Notes: a model not told the origin generated them from the sequence alone. A stretch of DNA of 9,704 nucleotides from an uncultured Sphingorhabdus sp. (GCA_937873665.1 CALMYW010000050.1:1-9704), one strand, 5' to 3'; counted from the stretch's first letter, positions 1 through 6,377 are shown. Translations and numbers: made by a program.

Positions 1-332
1 CCGCGCGGCTCCCAGTTTGGGCCTTGGCTCTCGGTTTTGCCCGCGGAGGGAAACACGCAGCCGACCGAGCCGCTCTCGCCCTTGCGCACGTGGCCGCCGA
101 GTTCGAGCGCTTGTCTAAACGTCATCCAGTAGGGGCTGGTGAACCCGCGGCTCTCGGCGACCGCCCAGAGGAAGAAGGTGTTGATCCCCGTGTAGGAAAG
201 ACCGTTGTGGCGCAGCGGACGGGTGCTGGTCGCCGACCAAGGCTTGAGCCACGGGGCGGTGCCGGCGGCGATCTTTTCGAGGATCAGGTCGGTGATGACC
301 TGGGCGACATCGGGCTTGGGATGGCGGGTCAT
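1..332 (-). CDS. ardC: ArdC-type antirestriction protein, N-terminal part (cut by left window edge)
   Basis: The reading frame starts with ATG at 332 and stays open to base 1, giving 110 codons with no stop, so only the N-terminal part is visible. Reverse-complement translation begins MTRHPKPDVAQVITDLILEK and contains APWLKPW, the segment HNGLSYTGINTFFLW, the segment SPYWMTFRQA and GGHVRKGESG. This pattern is characteristic of the ArdC N-terminal domain (DUF1738 family), which binds single-stranded DNA. Known ArdC proteins carry a C-terminal zincin-like metallopeptidase domain and protect incoming conjugative DNA from restriction; that half lies outside the window. The start codon overlaps the stop of the GHKL gene as ATGA, and a GGAGG at 343-347 sits 10 nt upstream, so translation is probably both coupled and independently primed. 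The call of ArdC family is solid; antirestriction activity is inferred from the family. Confidence 0.88.
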   Translation of the reverse strand, partial: MTRHPKPDVAQVITDLILEKIAAGTAPWLKPWSATSTRPLRHNGLSYTGINTFFLWAVAESRGFTSPYWMTFRQALELGGHVRKGESGSVGCVFPSAGKTESQGPNWEPR

Positions 333-1993
333 TGGTCGGAGCCCTCCCCCGCGTCGACAAGAGTGAGATCGTTGCCGCCGCTCGACCAGGTCAGCTGGAG
401 CTTGCGCCCATGCGGGATGCGCCACGCAACCCGGTCAGCAAACGCCATGCGGATGCTGGCCAGAATAGCCGCGTCGTCGCCTTCAAGGATGGCATGGGCC
501 CGCACGGCAGCGTCGTGGCGAAAGCGGGTCTCCTGGGTGTCGTAGCTGTCGGCGTCGGAATCGTCCGAAGGCGAAAACACCGCATCGATGATGAGGTCGG
601 TGAGATCATCGGGCCCAAGCGCGGTGATCCGGGTCAGAGCAATGCGCGCGCAGTCGGGATCACCCCAAGAGTCAGGGTCGTCCAGAATCGCAAAGTCGGT
701 CTCGAGATCGAGCCGCCGGTCGTGCTGATCGGTGAGTTCAATCGTGATCGCGTCGGGGCGCAGGGTGACGGCACCGTCTTCATCGGCGAGCATTCCGTCA
801 TCGAAGGTGAAGCGTTCGCCGGTACGGACGAAGGCCGGCAGGGCATCGTACCAGGGATAGCCGATGAAATTGGCGATCGGCTCGTAGAAGGCGCGCGGCT
901 CGGGTCCGCCGAGGCGGTGCATCTCGCCGCCGTTCGAACGGCGTAAGGCGCGGCCGAAGGTGACGGCATCGAAGGAGTCGGTATCATCGTAGATCGCCGC
1001 ACCCGGCTCAAGGTCGGCAAACCGTGGCACCTCGCGGTAGCTGTCGCGGGCGAGCGTCGGGTGCCAAAGCGGCAGCTGTCGAGCCGCCTGCGGGAAGTCG
1101 TCTTGGTAGAGGCGCGCCTCGAGCCAGTTCTCGAAGCTCAGTCGGTGAAACGGTTCCTCGCGGATGACCGAAAAGATCGCCTTGCGGCAGAGCGCCAAGA
1201 GACGGTCGAGTGCGGCGTTGCGGTAAATTTCCTTGCGGGCGGGCAGCACCAGGACGAGATCAGGCGCGTCGATCACGTCGACCTGCACCGACCACTGGGT
1301 GTGATGGACTTCCTTCACGACCGGGAAGGCGTGTTTGAGGGTCACCCCGTGGAAGTTGAGGGTGGCGACGTGCGGCGAATGCCGGTCGCGGAACACGCCG
1401 ATGCGGAAGCCGTCCCGCTCGATCACCTTGTGCGCACCGGCGAGGAAATCGGCGCGGGCGAGGTCCTTACCGTTGTAGCTGACCGGGACGGCCAAGAACC
1501 GCGCCGCCGCCTCGACGCAGCGTTCGAGCTTGCCGTCAGGCTGCGGATCGAACCGGAAGGCGATGGCCGTGCCGCGCGGGCCGTCGAAAGGCAGCACATC
1601 GACGTCGGCCTCGCCGGTCCAGGCATCGCCCGTGATCGCGAGCGAGAACGCGCCAGCGGAGCTCCGCGAACTGACCACCGTGTCGAGGCCAGCCAGGCTG
1701 AAGAAGCCCATGCCCGCCGGATCTTCGCGGCTGCGGCATTCCTCGGACCAGTCGGATTGGCCCAGCGATAGAAGGTCGACCGGGTCGGCGATCCCGGCAC
1801 CGTCATCGCTCACCGTGATGAGGCAGGCCTCCGTCATGTGCTCGGCGGTGACGGCGATGGAGCCCGCGCCCGCGCGGCGGGCGTTCTGGAAGAGTTCGTT
1901 GAAGATGTCGTCGAGGGTCCCGTTGAAGATCCGGGTAACCTTCGAGATCGCGTGCGGGGAAACCCGGGCGCGCAGCTTGGTGATCATGGTCAT
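329..1993 (-). CDS. GHKL-fold (Hsp90/MutL-like) ATP-binding protein
   Basis: This is a 554-residue protein when started at the ATG at 1993. An in-frame GTG at 2020 would add nine residues, but AGGA at 2003-2006 lies 9 nt before the 1993 ATG, which I therefore prefer; a third ATG at 1987 is less well placed. The N-terminal 150 residues carry the GHKL ATP-binding boxes. The N box is NELFQNARRAG with Glu33 and Asn37, the G1 box is DDGAGI at residues 63-68, the G2 box is GMGFFSLAG at 94-102, and a GTAIAF strand at 141-146 fits the last ATP-binding element. The fold is shared by Hsp90, MutL, gyrase B and MORC ATPases, in which ATP binding closes a dimer clamp. The remaining 400 residues show no domain I recognise and are acidic near 475-490. 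No HisKA-type phosphoacceptor segment or membrane helix is visible, so a sensor kinase is unlikely. The gene lies 77 nt downstream of the ParB-like gene and overlaps the ArdC-type gene by 4 nt, so the three are probably cotranscribed. The precise role is unknown. Confidence 0.85.
   Translation of the reverse strand: MTMITKLRARVSPHAISKVTRIFNGTLDDIFNELFQNARRAGAGSIAVTAEHMTEACLITVSDDGAGIADPVDLLSLGQSDWSEECRSREDPAGMGFFSLAGLDTVVSSRSSAGAFSLAITGDAWTGEADVDVLPFDGPRGTAIAFRFDPQPDGKLERCVEAAARFLAVPVSYNGKDLARADFLAGAHKVIERDGFRIGVFRDRHSPHVATLNFHGVTLKHAFPVVKEVHHTQWSVQVDVIDAPDLVLVLPARKEIYRNAALDRLLALCRKAIFSVIREEPFHRLSFENWLEARLYQDDFPQAARQLPLWHPTLARDSYREVPRFADLEPGAAIYDDTDSFDAVTFGRALRRSNGGEMHRLGGPEPRAFYEPIANFIGYPWYDALPAFVRTGERFTFDDGMLADEDGAVTLRPDAITIELTDQHDRRLDLETDFAILDDPDSWGDPDCARIALTRITALGPDDLTDLIIDAVFSPSDDSDADSYDTQETRFRHDAAVRAHAILEGDDAAILASIRMAFADRVAWRIPHGRKLQLTWSSGGNDLTLVDAGEGSDQ
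343..347 (-). promoter_or_regulatory. Ribosome binding site of the ArdC-type gene
   Basis: Reading the minus strand, GGAGG lies 10 nt before the ATG at 332, inside the last codons of the upstream GHKL gene. It supports the start that overlaps the GHKL stop codon by ATGA. Confidence 0.6.
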
Positions 1994-2002
1994 GGGGGTA
2001 AT

Positions 2003-2006
2003 TCCT
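2003..2006 (-). promoter_or_regulatory. Ribosome binding site deciding the start of the GHKL gene
   Basis: On the minus strand AGGA is followed by 9 nt and then ATG at 1993. The longer alternative start, GTG at 2020, has no comparable site, so this element argues for the shorter 554-residue protein. Confidence 0.6.
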
Positions 2007-2070
2007 GGATGGACCGACACGCTGTCGCAGATCGCAGCGGATGCGCGGGCAGCGTGCCGGCAAGGTTGGT

Positions 2071-4125
2071 TCAGGCGTCGACGGTCTCGCTGGCGTGGGC
2101 GTCCTGCTCATCGGCAGGTTCGAAGTCGCCCGCATCGCTGTCCGGTTCGTGCTCGACCGGCGCTTCCTCATCGGGCTCGCTCGCTGCGAGCACCCGGAAG
2201 CGCATGGCCTCGGGCACCCAGGCAAGCGCAGCTTCCTTGACCTCGGGCGCGACGATGGTCTCGCCGGCGAACAGCTTCTCGCAGGAAACCGAGAGGTCGC
2301 CCTTCTTCGAGCCCATGAAGCTGGCCGCCATGGTCGGTCCGCCGACTTCGCTGACGTGGGCAAGCAGCGCCTGCTTGCTGACCCGGTCGAAGTAGTTGGC
2401 CGAGGTCGGCCGCCAGTGGCTGGCGACGTTGATCCCCATCAGGGCGGCGAGATGGTCGTGAAGGTCGATCGGCTCAGGGCCGGACTGGCCCGCCTTCCTG
2501 TCGATCCCCATGCTGGCCTCCAGCGTCTTCGCCATGCACCAGGCCAGCCAGCTGGCCTTGGCATCGTCATCGAGCGCGCTGAATGCCGAGAACCGGTCGA
2601 CCGTGCGGCGATGCTCGGTCCATGACAGGTCGAGCGTCTCGCGCATGTCGGCCATCAGCGTATGCGCCGGGCTTTCAGGGTAATTGGCGAGGTAGAGCGA
2701 AGGCGACGGGGCGCGGAGCGTGGTGCCAAGTGCCTGCGCGCTGTAGAGCGCGCGGGAGTCGGCGATGGCGAAGATCAGGTAGTCGAGCGCGATTGCCGGG
2801 TTCGAGGCGAGGTTGATCGCGAGGATGTCGCGGCGCTGGACGGCGAGTTCCTCGACCAGCTTTTGCGAGAGCGGCTTGGGTGCAGACGAGGCGGTGCCGC
2901 CCTCCCCTGCAGTCCCACCGGCGCCCTCACCGGCCGCGCCCGCACGCGCCTTGCGGCGTTCGAGTAGCTTGTCGCTGTAGAGGCCGCTCGCGACCATAGG
3001 CTGGCCGTCGGCACCGATGATCACGAAGCAGCCAACATTGGCTTTCATCTCCTCGGGGATGACCGGGGGTTTGTCGTGGAGCGCATCGTAGGCGCTGCTT
3101 GCGGCATCCCATCGTGCCTGGAACTCGGCGGCGGCAGCCTCGTCGTCTTCGTCGAGGGTCTCGCTTTCGGCTTCCAGCGCCGAGATCGTCTCGAGCAGCT
3201 TGTCAGCCTCGACCTGTTCCTCGTCGGTGAGCGGTGCCGGTTCGAGATGGACCTGATGGAGGTCTTCGGTCGCGTTGTAGGTGACACGCGTTTCGAGGAT
3301 CGGGCGCACCCAGGCATAGCCGGAGGTTTGGGCGACCTCGGCCGCATAGGCCTGGAGCTTTTCGCCGGCGATGCGCTGGGCGATCTCGGCATCGATCCAG
3401 GTCTCGCCGCCGTCTTCGGTGAAGAGGTCGCGCTCGATCTTGCCGCCGGCCGCGAGGTAGTCGGCTTCGCTGGCGAGCTTGGCCATTGGCGAGGACGAAC
3501 GGATCGCGCTGTGCGTGACCATGCGGCGGATCGAGTCAGGGTTGTTGCCCTGCCAGGAGTTCGACAGCTCGTTCCAGACCATCATCTGGCGATCATGGTT
3601 GGGCGTCGTCGCATAGGCCTTGGCGACATCGAGCGTGATCTTGCCTTCCTCGAGCGCGGTGAAGATCGGATCGGCGAGGTCCGCAAGCCGCAGGCGGCCT
3701 TCGATGAACCGGCGGGTGCGACCGAACCGCTTGGCGATCGCGTCGAGGTCGCTGCCCTCGTTGACGAAGTGCTTGTAGGCTCGGATCTCGTCGGTCGGGG
3801 TCATGTCGAGGCGGATGACGTTCTCGATCAGCGAGAGCTCGGACTGCTCGGCGGCATCGATATCGAGGACGCGGCAGGTGACGGGGTGATCCTTGGGGAG
3901 CTTGCCTGCGCCGAGGAGATAGTTGAGCGCGCGCAGGCGGCGTCCGCCTGCGGTGACGTCAAACATGCCGCGCTTCTTGGCGGGCACCACGATCAGGTTC
4001 TGGAGGAGGCCCTTGGCCTCGATATTGGCGGCGAGTTCCTCAATGAAGAGGTTGCTGTCGTTTTTGCGGACGTTGGCTTCGGACAAGCGCAGCTTGCCGA
4101 GCGGAATCAACTCGATGTCGTTCAT
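2071..4125 (-). CDS. Long ParB/Spo0J-family DNA-binding protein of mobile elements
   Basis: This is a 684-residue protein starting at ATG 4125, preceded by AGGAG with 7 nt spacing. The frame could extend 47 codons further upstream, but that part is low-complexity and has no better ribosome binding site. Residues 3-95 form a ParB N-terminal domain, with the signature TAGGRRLRAL at 58-67 (box II) and SLIENVIRLDMTPTDEI at 98-114 (box III). A helix-turn-helix follows around 126-150 (LDAIAKRFGRTRRFIEGRLR). The protein is roughly twice the length of Spo0J or KorB. Beyond about residue 210 it has an acidic, helical stretch (298-345), a Gly/Ala/Glu-rich linker (395-415), a second folded-looking part (417-650) and an acidic tail (649-684). 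No ParA gene is visible nearby, so it need not be a partition protein; nucleoid-like or regulatory DNA binding is equally possible. It heads the GHKL and ArdC genes on the same strand. Family membership is clear, but the role on this element is inferred. Confidence 0.88.
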   Translation of the reverse strand: MNDIELIPLGKLRLSEANVRKNDSNLFIEELAANIEAKGLLQNLIVVPAKKRGMFDVTAGGRRLRALNYLLGAGKLPKDHPVTCRVLDIDAAEQSELSLIENVIRLDMTPTDEIRAYKHFVNEGSDLDAIAKRFGRTRRFIEGRLRLADLADPIFTALEEGKITLDVAKAYATTPNHDRQMMVWNELSNSWQGNNPDSIRRMVTHSAIRSSSPMAKLASEADYLAAGGKIERDLFTEDGGETWIDAEIAQRIAGEKLQAYAAEVAQTSGYAWVRPILETRVTYNATEDLHQVHLEPAPLTDEEQVEADKLLETISALEAESETLDEDDEAAAAEFQARWDAASSAYDALHDKPPVIPEEMKANVGCFVIIGADGQPMVASGLYSDKLLERRKARAGAAGEGAGGTAGEGGTASSAPKPLSQKLVEELAVQRRDILAINLASNPAIALDYLIFAIADSRALYSAQALGTTLRAPSPSLYLANYPESPAHTLMADMRETLDLSWTEHRRTVDRFSAFSALDDDAKASWLAWCMAKTLEASMGIDRKAGQSGPEPIDLHDHLAALMGINVASHWRPTSANYFDRVSKQALLAHVSEVGGPTMAASFMGSKKGDLSVSCEKLFAGETIVAPEVKEAALAWVPEAMRFRVLAASEPDEEAPVEHEPDSDAGDFEPADEQDAHASETVDA

Positions 4126-4132
4126 GGGTGTG

Positions 4133-4137
4133 CTCCT
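4133..4137 (-). promoter_or_regulatory. Ribosome binding site of the ParB-like gene
   Basis: On the minus strand AGGAG is followed by 7 nt and then ATG at 4125. This is a near-ideal Shine-Dalgarno and fixes the start at MNDIELIPLG, rejecting the 47-codon upstream extension. Confidence 0.75.
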
Positions 4138-4153
4138 GAAAGCCGGATTTGGC

Positions 4154-4169
4154 CGAGCCCTTCGGCTCG
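4154..4169. repeat. Small hairpin in the parB leader
   Basis: CGAGCC and GGCTCG pair perfectly over 6 bp around a 4-nt loop. If the parB transcript begins upstream, this hairpin would lie about 30 nt before its start codon. It could influence translation, or be incidental in GC-rich DNA. Confidence 0.4.
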
Positions 4170-4224
4170 CCCCTTCCAGCCCCCCTCCCCTCACGGTTTC
4201 AGGATTGCCCGAACTCCCGGGCAC

Positions 4225-4246
4225 GACCGCGCGTCCCGAGGCGGTC
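4225..4246. repeat. Small inverted repeat in the parB leader
   Basis: GACCGC at 4225-4230 and GCGGTC at 4241-4246 form a 6-bp perfect inverted repeat with a 10-nt spacer. It immediately precedes the much longer palindrome at 4253-4293. On its own it is close to what GC-rich sequence yields by chance. Confidence 0.3.
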
Positions 4247-4252
4247 CGCTCG

Positions 4253-4293
4253 GCCCCATGAGCCATAAATTTCGGATTTATGCCTCATGGGGC
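4253..4293. repeat. 41-bp near-perfect inverted repeat (18-bp arms, 5-nt loop)
   Basis: The left arm GCCCCATGAGCCATAAAT (4253-4270) and right arm ATTTATGCCTCATGGGGC (4276-4293) are complementary at 17 of 18 positions, the exception being C4263 opposite C4283. The loop is TTCGG. No T-run follows on either strand, and the element sits between two divergent genes, so a terminator for a coding gene is unlikely. Possible roles are a protein-binding palindrome for the ParB-like protein or a regulator, a leader hairpin of the parB mRNA, or a cruciform. It does not match the chromosomal parS consensus I know (TGTTTCACGTGAAACA). The structure is certain from the sequence; the function is unknown. Confidence 0.85.
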
Positions 4294-4314
4294 TGGCGAA
4301 TGGCCTCTTTCGAA

Positions 4315-4332
4315 ATTTGCTGCACAGCAAAT
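4315..4332. repeat. Perfect 8-bp inverted repeat, candidate operator
   Basis: ATTTGCTG (4315-4322) and CAGCAAAT (4325-4332) are perfect reverse complements separated by CA. The element lies 54 bp before the start codon of the antitoxin-like gene. It contains two facing GCAAAT hexamers, a motif repeated elsewhere in this promoter region. The first gene product has a winged helix-turn-helix, so autoregulatory binding here is plausible. Confidence 0.6.
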
Positions 4333-4344
4333 ATTGCATATGGC

Positions 4345-4356
4345 GCGAATATTCGC
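4345..4356. repeat. Perfect 12-bp palindrome, candidate operator
   Basis: GCGAATATTCGC is fully self-complementary. It lies 30 bp before the ATG at 4387 and overlaps the spacer of the best, though weak, plus-strand promoter candidate, so a bound protein would be expected to repress the toxin-antitoxin-like pair. It shares the GCRAAT half-site with the inverted repeat at 4315-4332. Confidence 0.6.
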
Positions 4357-4386
4357 TAAAGGTGCCTTATTCACTGGCAGGCAAAT

Positions 4387-5472
4387 ATGAGAAATTTTGA
4401 GATCAGAGAGGAAGAGTTGCTCGATGAGCTAAGCCATGCCTTGTCGGAATTGCCTGGCGCTTCCGTCTATCAGCGCGCATCCGAACGGCGCGTCGGCGGC
4501 CGATATGTCCCGGATGGCATACTCGATGTAAACATCAATCACCACCGGCTCAAACTGGTCGTCGAGGCCAAGCGCGAGCTCTTTCCCCGCGATGTTCATC
4601 AGCAGGTTTGGCGCCTTCGCGATTTTCTCAATCAGATGGATGAAACCGGTGAGAAGGTTCCCATGCTGATTGCAGGCGCAATCTCGAAGGGTGCGCGCGA
4701 AATCCTGCAGCAGGAACAAGTCGGCTACTACGACCTCGGTGGCTCGCTCTTCGTCCCATCGTCGGGTGCCTACGTGCTGATCGAACGACCACTGCTCAAG
4801 AAGGCTGGACGCGCCTTCGGTTCAATCTTTCAGGGCCAGCGAGCACGCGTCGCTCAGGCGGTCATTGGAACTGCGCCCAGATGGTTGAGTGTAAAGGAAC
4901 TGGCGGAAGAGACTGGTGTGTCGCCGGCGACCGCATCGGAGACCCTGACCGAGATGGAGCGGCGCGACTGGCTCGACGTTGAGGGGGCGGGGCCGGCCAA
5001 GCTGCGCCGCCTGCGCGAACGAGGCCCGGTTCTCGATGAATGGGTTCGCTTGATCGCCGATCAGAAGCCGCCACGGATCGAGCGCTATTATGTGCCGGGC
5101 GGGGATGCTGGCCAGATTGCGCGTCGGCTCGACGAAGCATGTCGCGACCTTGGCGCACAATATGCGGTAACGGCGGAGGCAGCCGCACAGGCTTATGCGC
5201 CGTATCTCTCAGCGATCTCGCAGGTCAGGTGCCGGATCCAGGGTGGGCGACTTCACCGAGAAGTTCTCGCGCGTCTCGATGCCCGGCCCGTGTCGGAGGG
5301 ATGGAACCTCGGCGTGATCGAAGATACCGGCAAGCGCGACATTGCTGTGGGAGAACGGATCGATGGCGTTGCTTATGCGCCGCCGGTTCAGGTCTATCTC
5401 GATCTTATGCAGGGGTCCGGTCGCGCCAGGGAACTGGCCGACCACCTCCGCGCCGAACGACTGCCAGGATGA
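4387..5472 (+). CDS. AbiEi-like antitoxin/regulator with PD-(D/E)xK-like N-terminal part and winged helix
   Basis: This is a 361-residue protein. The start is ATG 4387, with only AGG at 4379-4381 as a weak ribosome binding site 5 nt away. Residues 40-80 resemble a restriction-endonuclease-like core: PDGILDV (Asp43, Asp47), then LVVEAKREL with the Glu60-x-Lys62 pair, then HQQVWRL. GYYDLGGSLFV follows at 113-123. Residues 164-200 form a winged helix-turn-helix (WLSVKELAEETGVSPATASE). The C-terminal segment PVQVYLDLMQGSGRARELAD (333-352) resembles ends seen in type IV antitoxins. Classical AbiEi is only about 200 residues, so this is a longer variant. The stop overlaps the start of the nucleotidyltransferase gene by ATGA, giving antitoxin-before-toxin order. 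In AbiE-type systems this protein represses the operon and neutralises the toxin; that role is inferred here. The 5' end is less GC-rich than neighbouring genes, consistent with acquired cargo. Confidence 0.72.
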   Translation: MRNFEIREEELLDELSHALSELPGASVYQRASERRVGGRYVPDGILDVNINHHRLKLVVEAKRELFPRDVHQQVWRLRDFLNQMDETGEKVPMLIAGAISKGAREILQQEQVGYYDLGGSLFVPSSGAYVLIERPLLKKAGRAFGSIFQGQRARVAQAVIGTAPRWLSVKELAEETGVSPATASETLTEMERRDWLDVEGAGPAKLRRLRERGPVLDEWVRLIADQKPPRIERYYVPGGDAGQIARRLDEACRDLGAQYAVTAEAAAQAYAPYLSAISQVRCRIQGGRLHREVLARLDARPVSEGWNLGVIEDTGKRDIAVGERIDGVAYAPPVQVYLDLMQGSGRARELADHLRAERLPG

Positions 5473-6377
5473 TGACCAAACCCAAGACCTTTGACGCATA
5501 CAATGGCGCAGTCACCGAAGCCGCCGAGCGTGTACTCGTGACCCTCCTCCGCGGCTTCGGCCCCTGGAAGGACACCGTATTCCTCGTGGGCGGCCTGACG
5601 CCGCGCTACCTCGTTGCCGCGCGACCGCCGGAAGTTCCCCAGCATGCCGGAACGGGCGATGTGGATGTCGTCGTCGACGTGGCAATCCTCACTGACACAG
5701 AGGCCTATAGCACGCTGGAAGAGAACCTCCATGCGATGGGCTTTGATCGGGCGACCAATGAGAACGGGGTGAAGGTTTCCTGGCGTTGGGAAGCGCGTCT
5801 TGAAACGGGCGCTACGATGGTCCTCGAATTCCTCGCCGAGCATCCCGAACTCGGGGGAGGAAAGGTCAAGGTGCTCCCAACCGAAGGTAACGTCTCCGCG
5901 CTCAATATCCCGCACGCGTCGATGGTGTTCGACCTGCACGACACGACCGAGCTAACCGCGGAACTCCTGAACGGCGGAGGGCTGGCCACCGAAGTGGTTC
6001 GGTACGCAAACATCGTCAGCTTCACCTGCCTCAAAGCCTTCGCCTTCGATCACCGCAACGCGCGCAAGGACGCACACGATCTCGTCTATTGCCTCGAGCA
6101 CTATCCCGGCGGACTGGACTCGGTGATCTCGGCCTTCAAGGATGCATTGGCGGGATCGCACGCGGAGGCCGTGCAGGAGGCGCTCGCAAAGCTGAAGACT
6201 CGTTTCGTCCATGACGATCCCGATCAGTCATACCGCCGGGATGGGGCGGTCGCAGTTGCGCGTTTCGAGGACAACGACGCAGATGTCGACGACAACGAGG
6301 AGATCCGGGATCTGCGCATCCTCCGTCAACGGCAGGTAGCGGACCTTATGGGGCAATTCTTCGCAGCACTGGCGTGA
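5469..6377 (+). CDS. Nucleotidyltransferase, AbiEii/AbiGii/MosT-like toxin
   Basis: This is a 302-residue protein starting at ATG 5469, inside the ATGA overlap with the upstream stop; a second ATG follows at once at 5472. The same frame is open 143 codons further upstream, but that part only shadows the antitoxin-like gene. The N-terminal half has the polymerase-beta-type nucleotidyltransferase signature: FLVGGLTPRYL (residues 38-48) followed by TGDVDVVVDV (62-71), with Asp64 and Asp66 as metal ligands and Asp70 nearby. A later segment, CLKAFAFDHRNARKDAHDL (187-205), matches the K...R..KDxxDL motif conserved in the AbiEii/DUF1814 group. Family toxins modify RNA, for example by adding nucleotides to tRNA, and slow growth when the antitoxin is limiting; the exact substrate here cannot be told. 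The tail is acidic at 267-278. Coupling to the preceding gene supports a type IV-like toxin-antitoxin pair. Confidence 0.8.
   Translation: MMTKPKTFDAYNGAVTEAAERVLVTLLRGFGPWKDTVFLVGGLTPRYLVAARPPEVPQHAGTGDVDVVVDVAILTDTEAYSTLEENLHAMGFDRATNENGVKVSWRWEARLETGATMVLEFLAEHPELGGGKVKVLPTEGNVSALNIPHASMVFDLHDTTELTAELLNGGGLATEVVRYANIVSFTCLKAFAFDHRNARKDAHDLVYCLEHYPGGLDSVISAFKDALAGSHAEAVQEALAKLKTRFVHDDPDQSYRRDGAVAVARFEDNDADVDDNEEIRDLRILRQRQVADLMGQFFAALA

Larger units (their letters stand above)
4126..4386. other. Divergent intergenic control region
   Basis: These 261 bases separate the ParB-like gene (minus) from the antitoxin-like gene (plus) and must hold the promoters of both. The half near parB (4138-4250) is very GC-rich and full of small hairpins, while the half near the plus-strand gene (4294-4386) is markedly richer in A and T than the rest of the window. 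Both -35/-10 pairs I looked for are weak; the best on the plus strand is TTGCAT (4334-4339) with TAAAGG (4357-4362), matching the sigma-70 consensus poorly. I therefore place no promoter. I see no small gene in this stretch. Confidence 0.7.
4296..4386 (+). promoter_or_regulatory. Cluster of six GCRAAT half-sites before the antitoxin-like gene
   Basis: The hexamer GCAAAT or GCGAAT occurs on the plus strand at 4296, 4327, 4345 and 4381. Its reverse complement occurs at 4315-4320 and 4351-4356. Three plus-strand copies start at intervals of 18 and 36 bp. The last copy ends directly at the ATG of 4387 and covers the spacer after the weak AGG ribosome binding site, so occupancy could block translation initiation as well as transcription. 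Autoregulation by the winged helix-turn-helix protein encoded just downstream is the natural reading, as known for AbiEi-type antitoxins that bind inverted repeats in their own promoter. The repeats are seen in the sequence; the binding protein is inferred. Confidence 0.5.

Noticed and set aside
332..946. Plus-strand open frames opposite the GHKL gene (332-946, 1061-1771, 1530-2240)
   Set aside because: They are antisense shadows; the minus-strand frame has intact GHKL boxes and a ribosome binding site.
2016..2040. Small inverted repeat CGCTG...CAGCG between the ParB-like and GHKL genes
   Set aside because: The stem is only about 5-6 bp, with no T-run, inside an apparent operon; chance pairing in GC-rich DNA is sufficient.
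4126..4266. 47-codon N-terminal extension of the ParB-like protein
   Set aside because: The ATG at 4125 has an ideal AGGAG at 7 nt and begins directly with the ParB domain, while the extension is low-complexity and unlike ParB.
4253..4293. Intrinsic terminator reading of the 41-bp palindrome
   Set aside because: It has no T-run on either side and lies between divergent gene starts, where no transcript from a coding gene would need to end.
3076..4359. Long plus-strand open frame of 427 codons opposite the ParB-like gene
   Set aside because: It runs antisense to a gene with clear ParB motifs, its composition is typical of an antisense frame in GC-rich DNA, and it shows no recognisable domain.
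5040..5468. 143-codon upstream extension of the nucleotidyltransferase frame
   Set aside because: It overlaps the antitoxin-like gene out of frame and is rich in Arg and Ser. The coupled ATG at 5469 gives a protein of normal family length.
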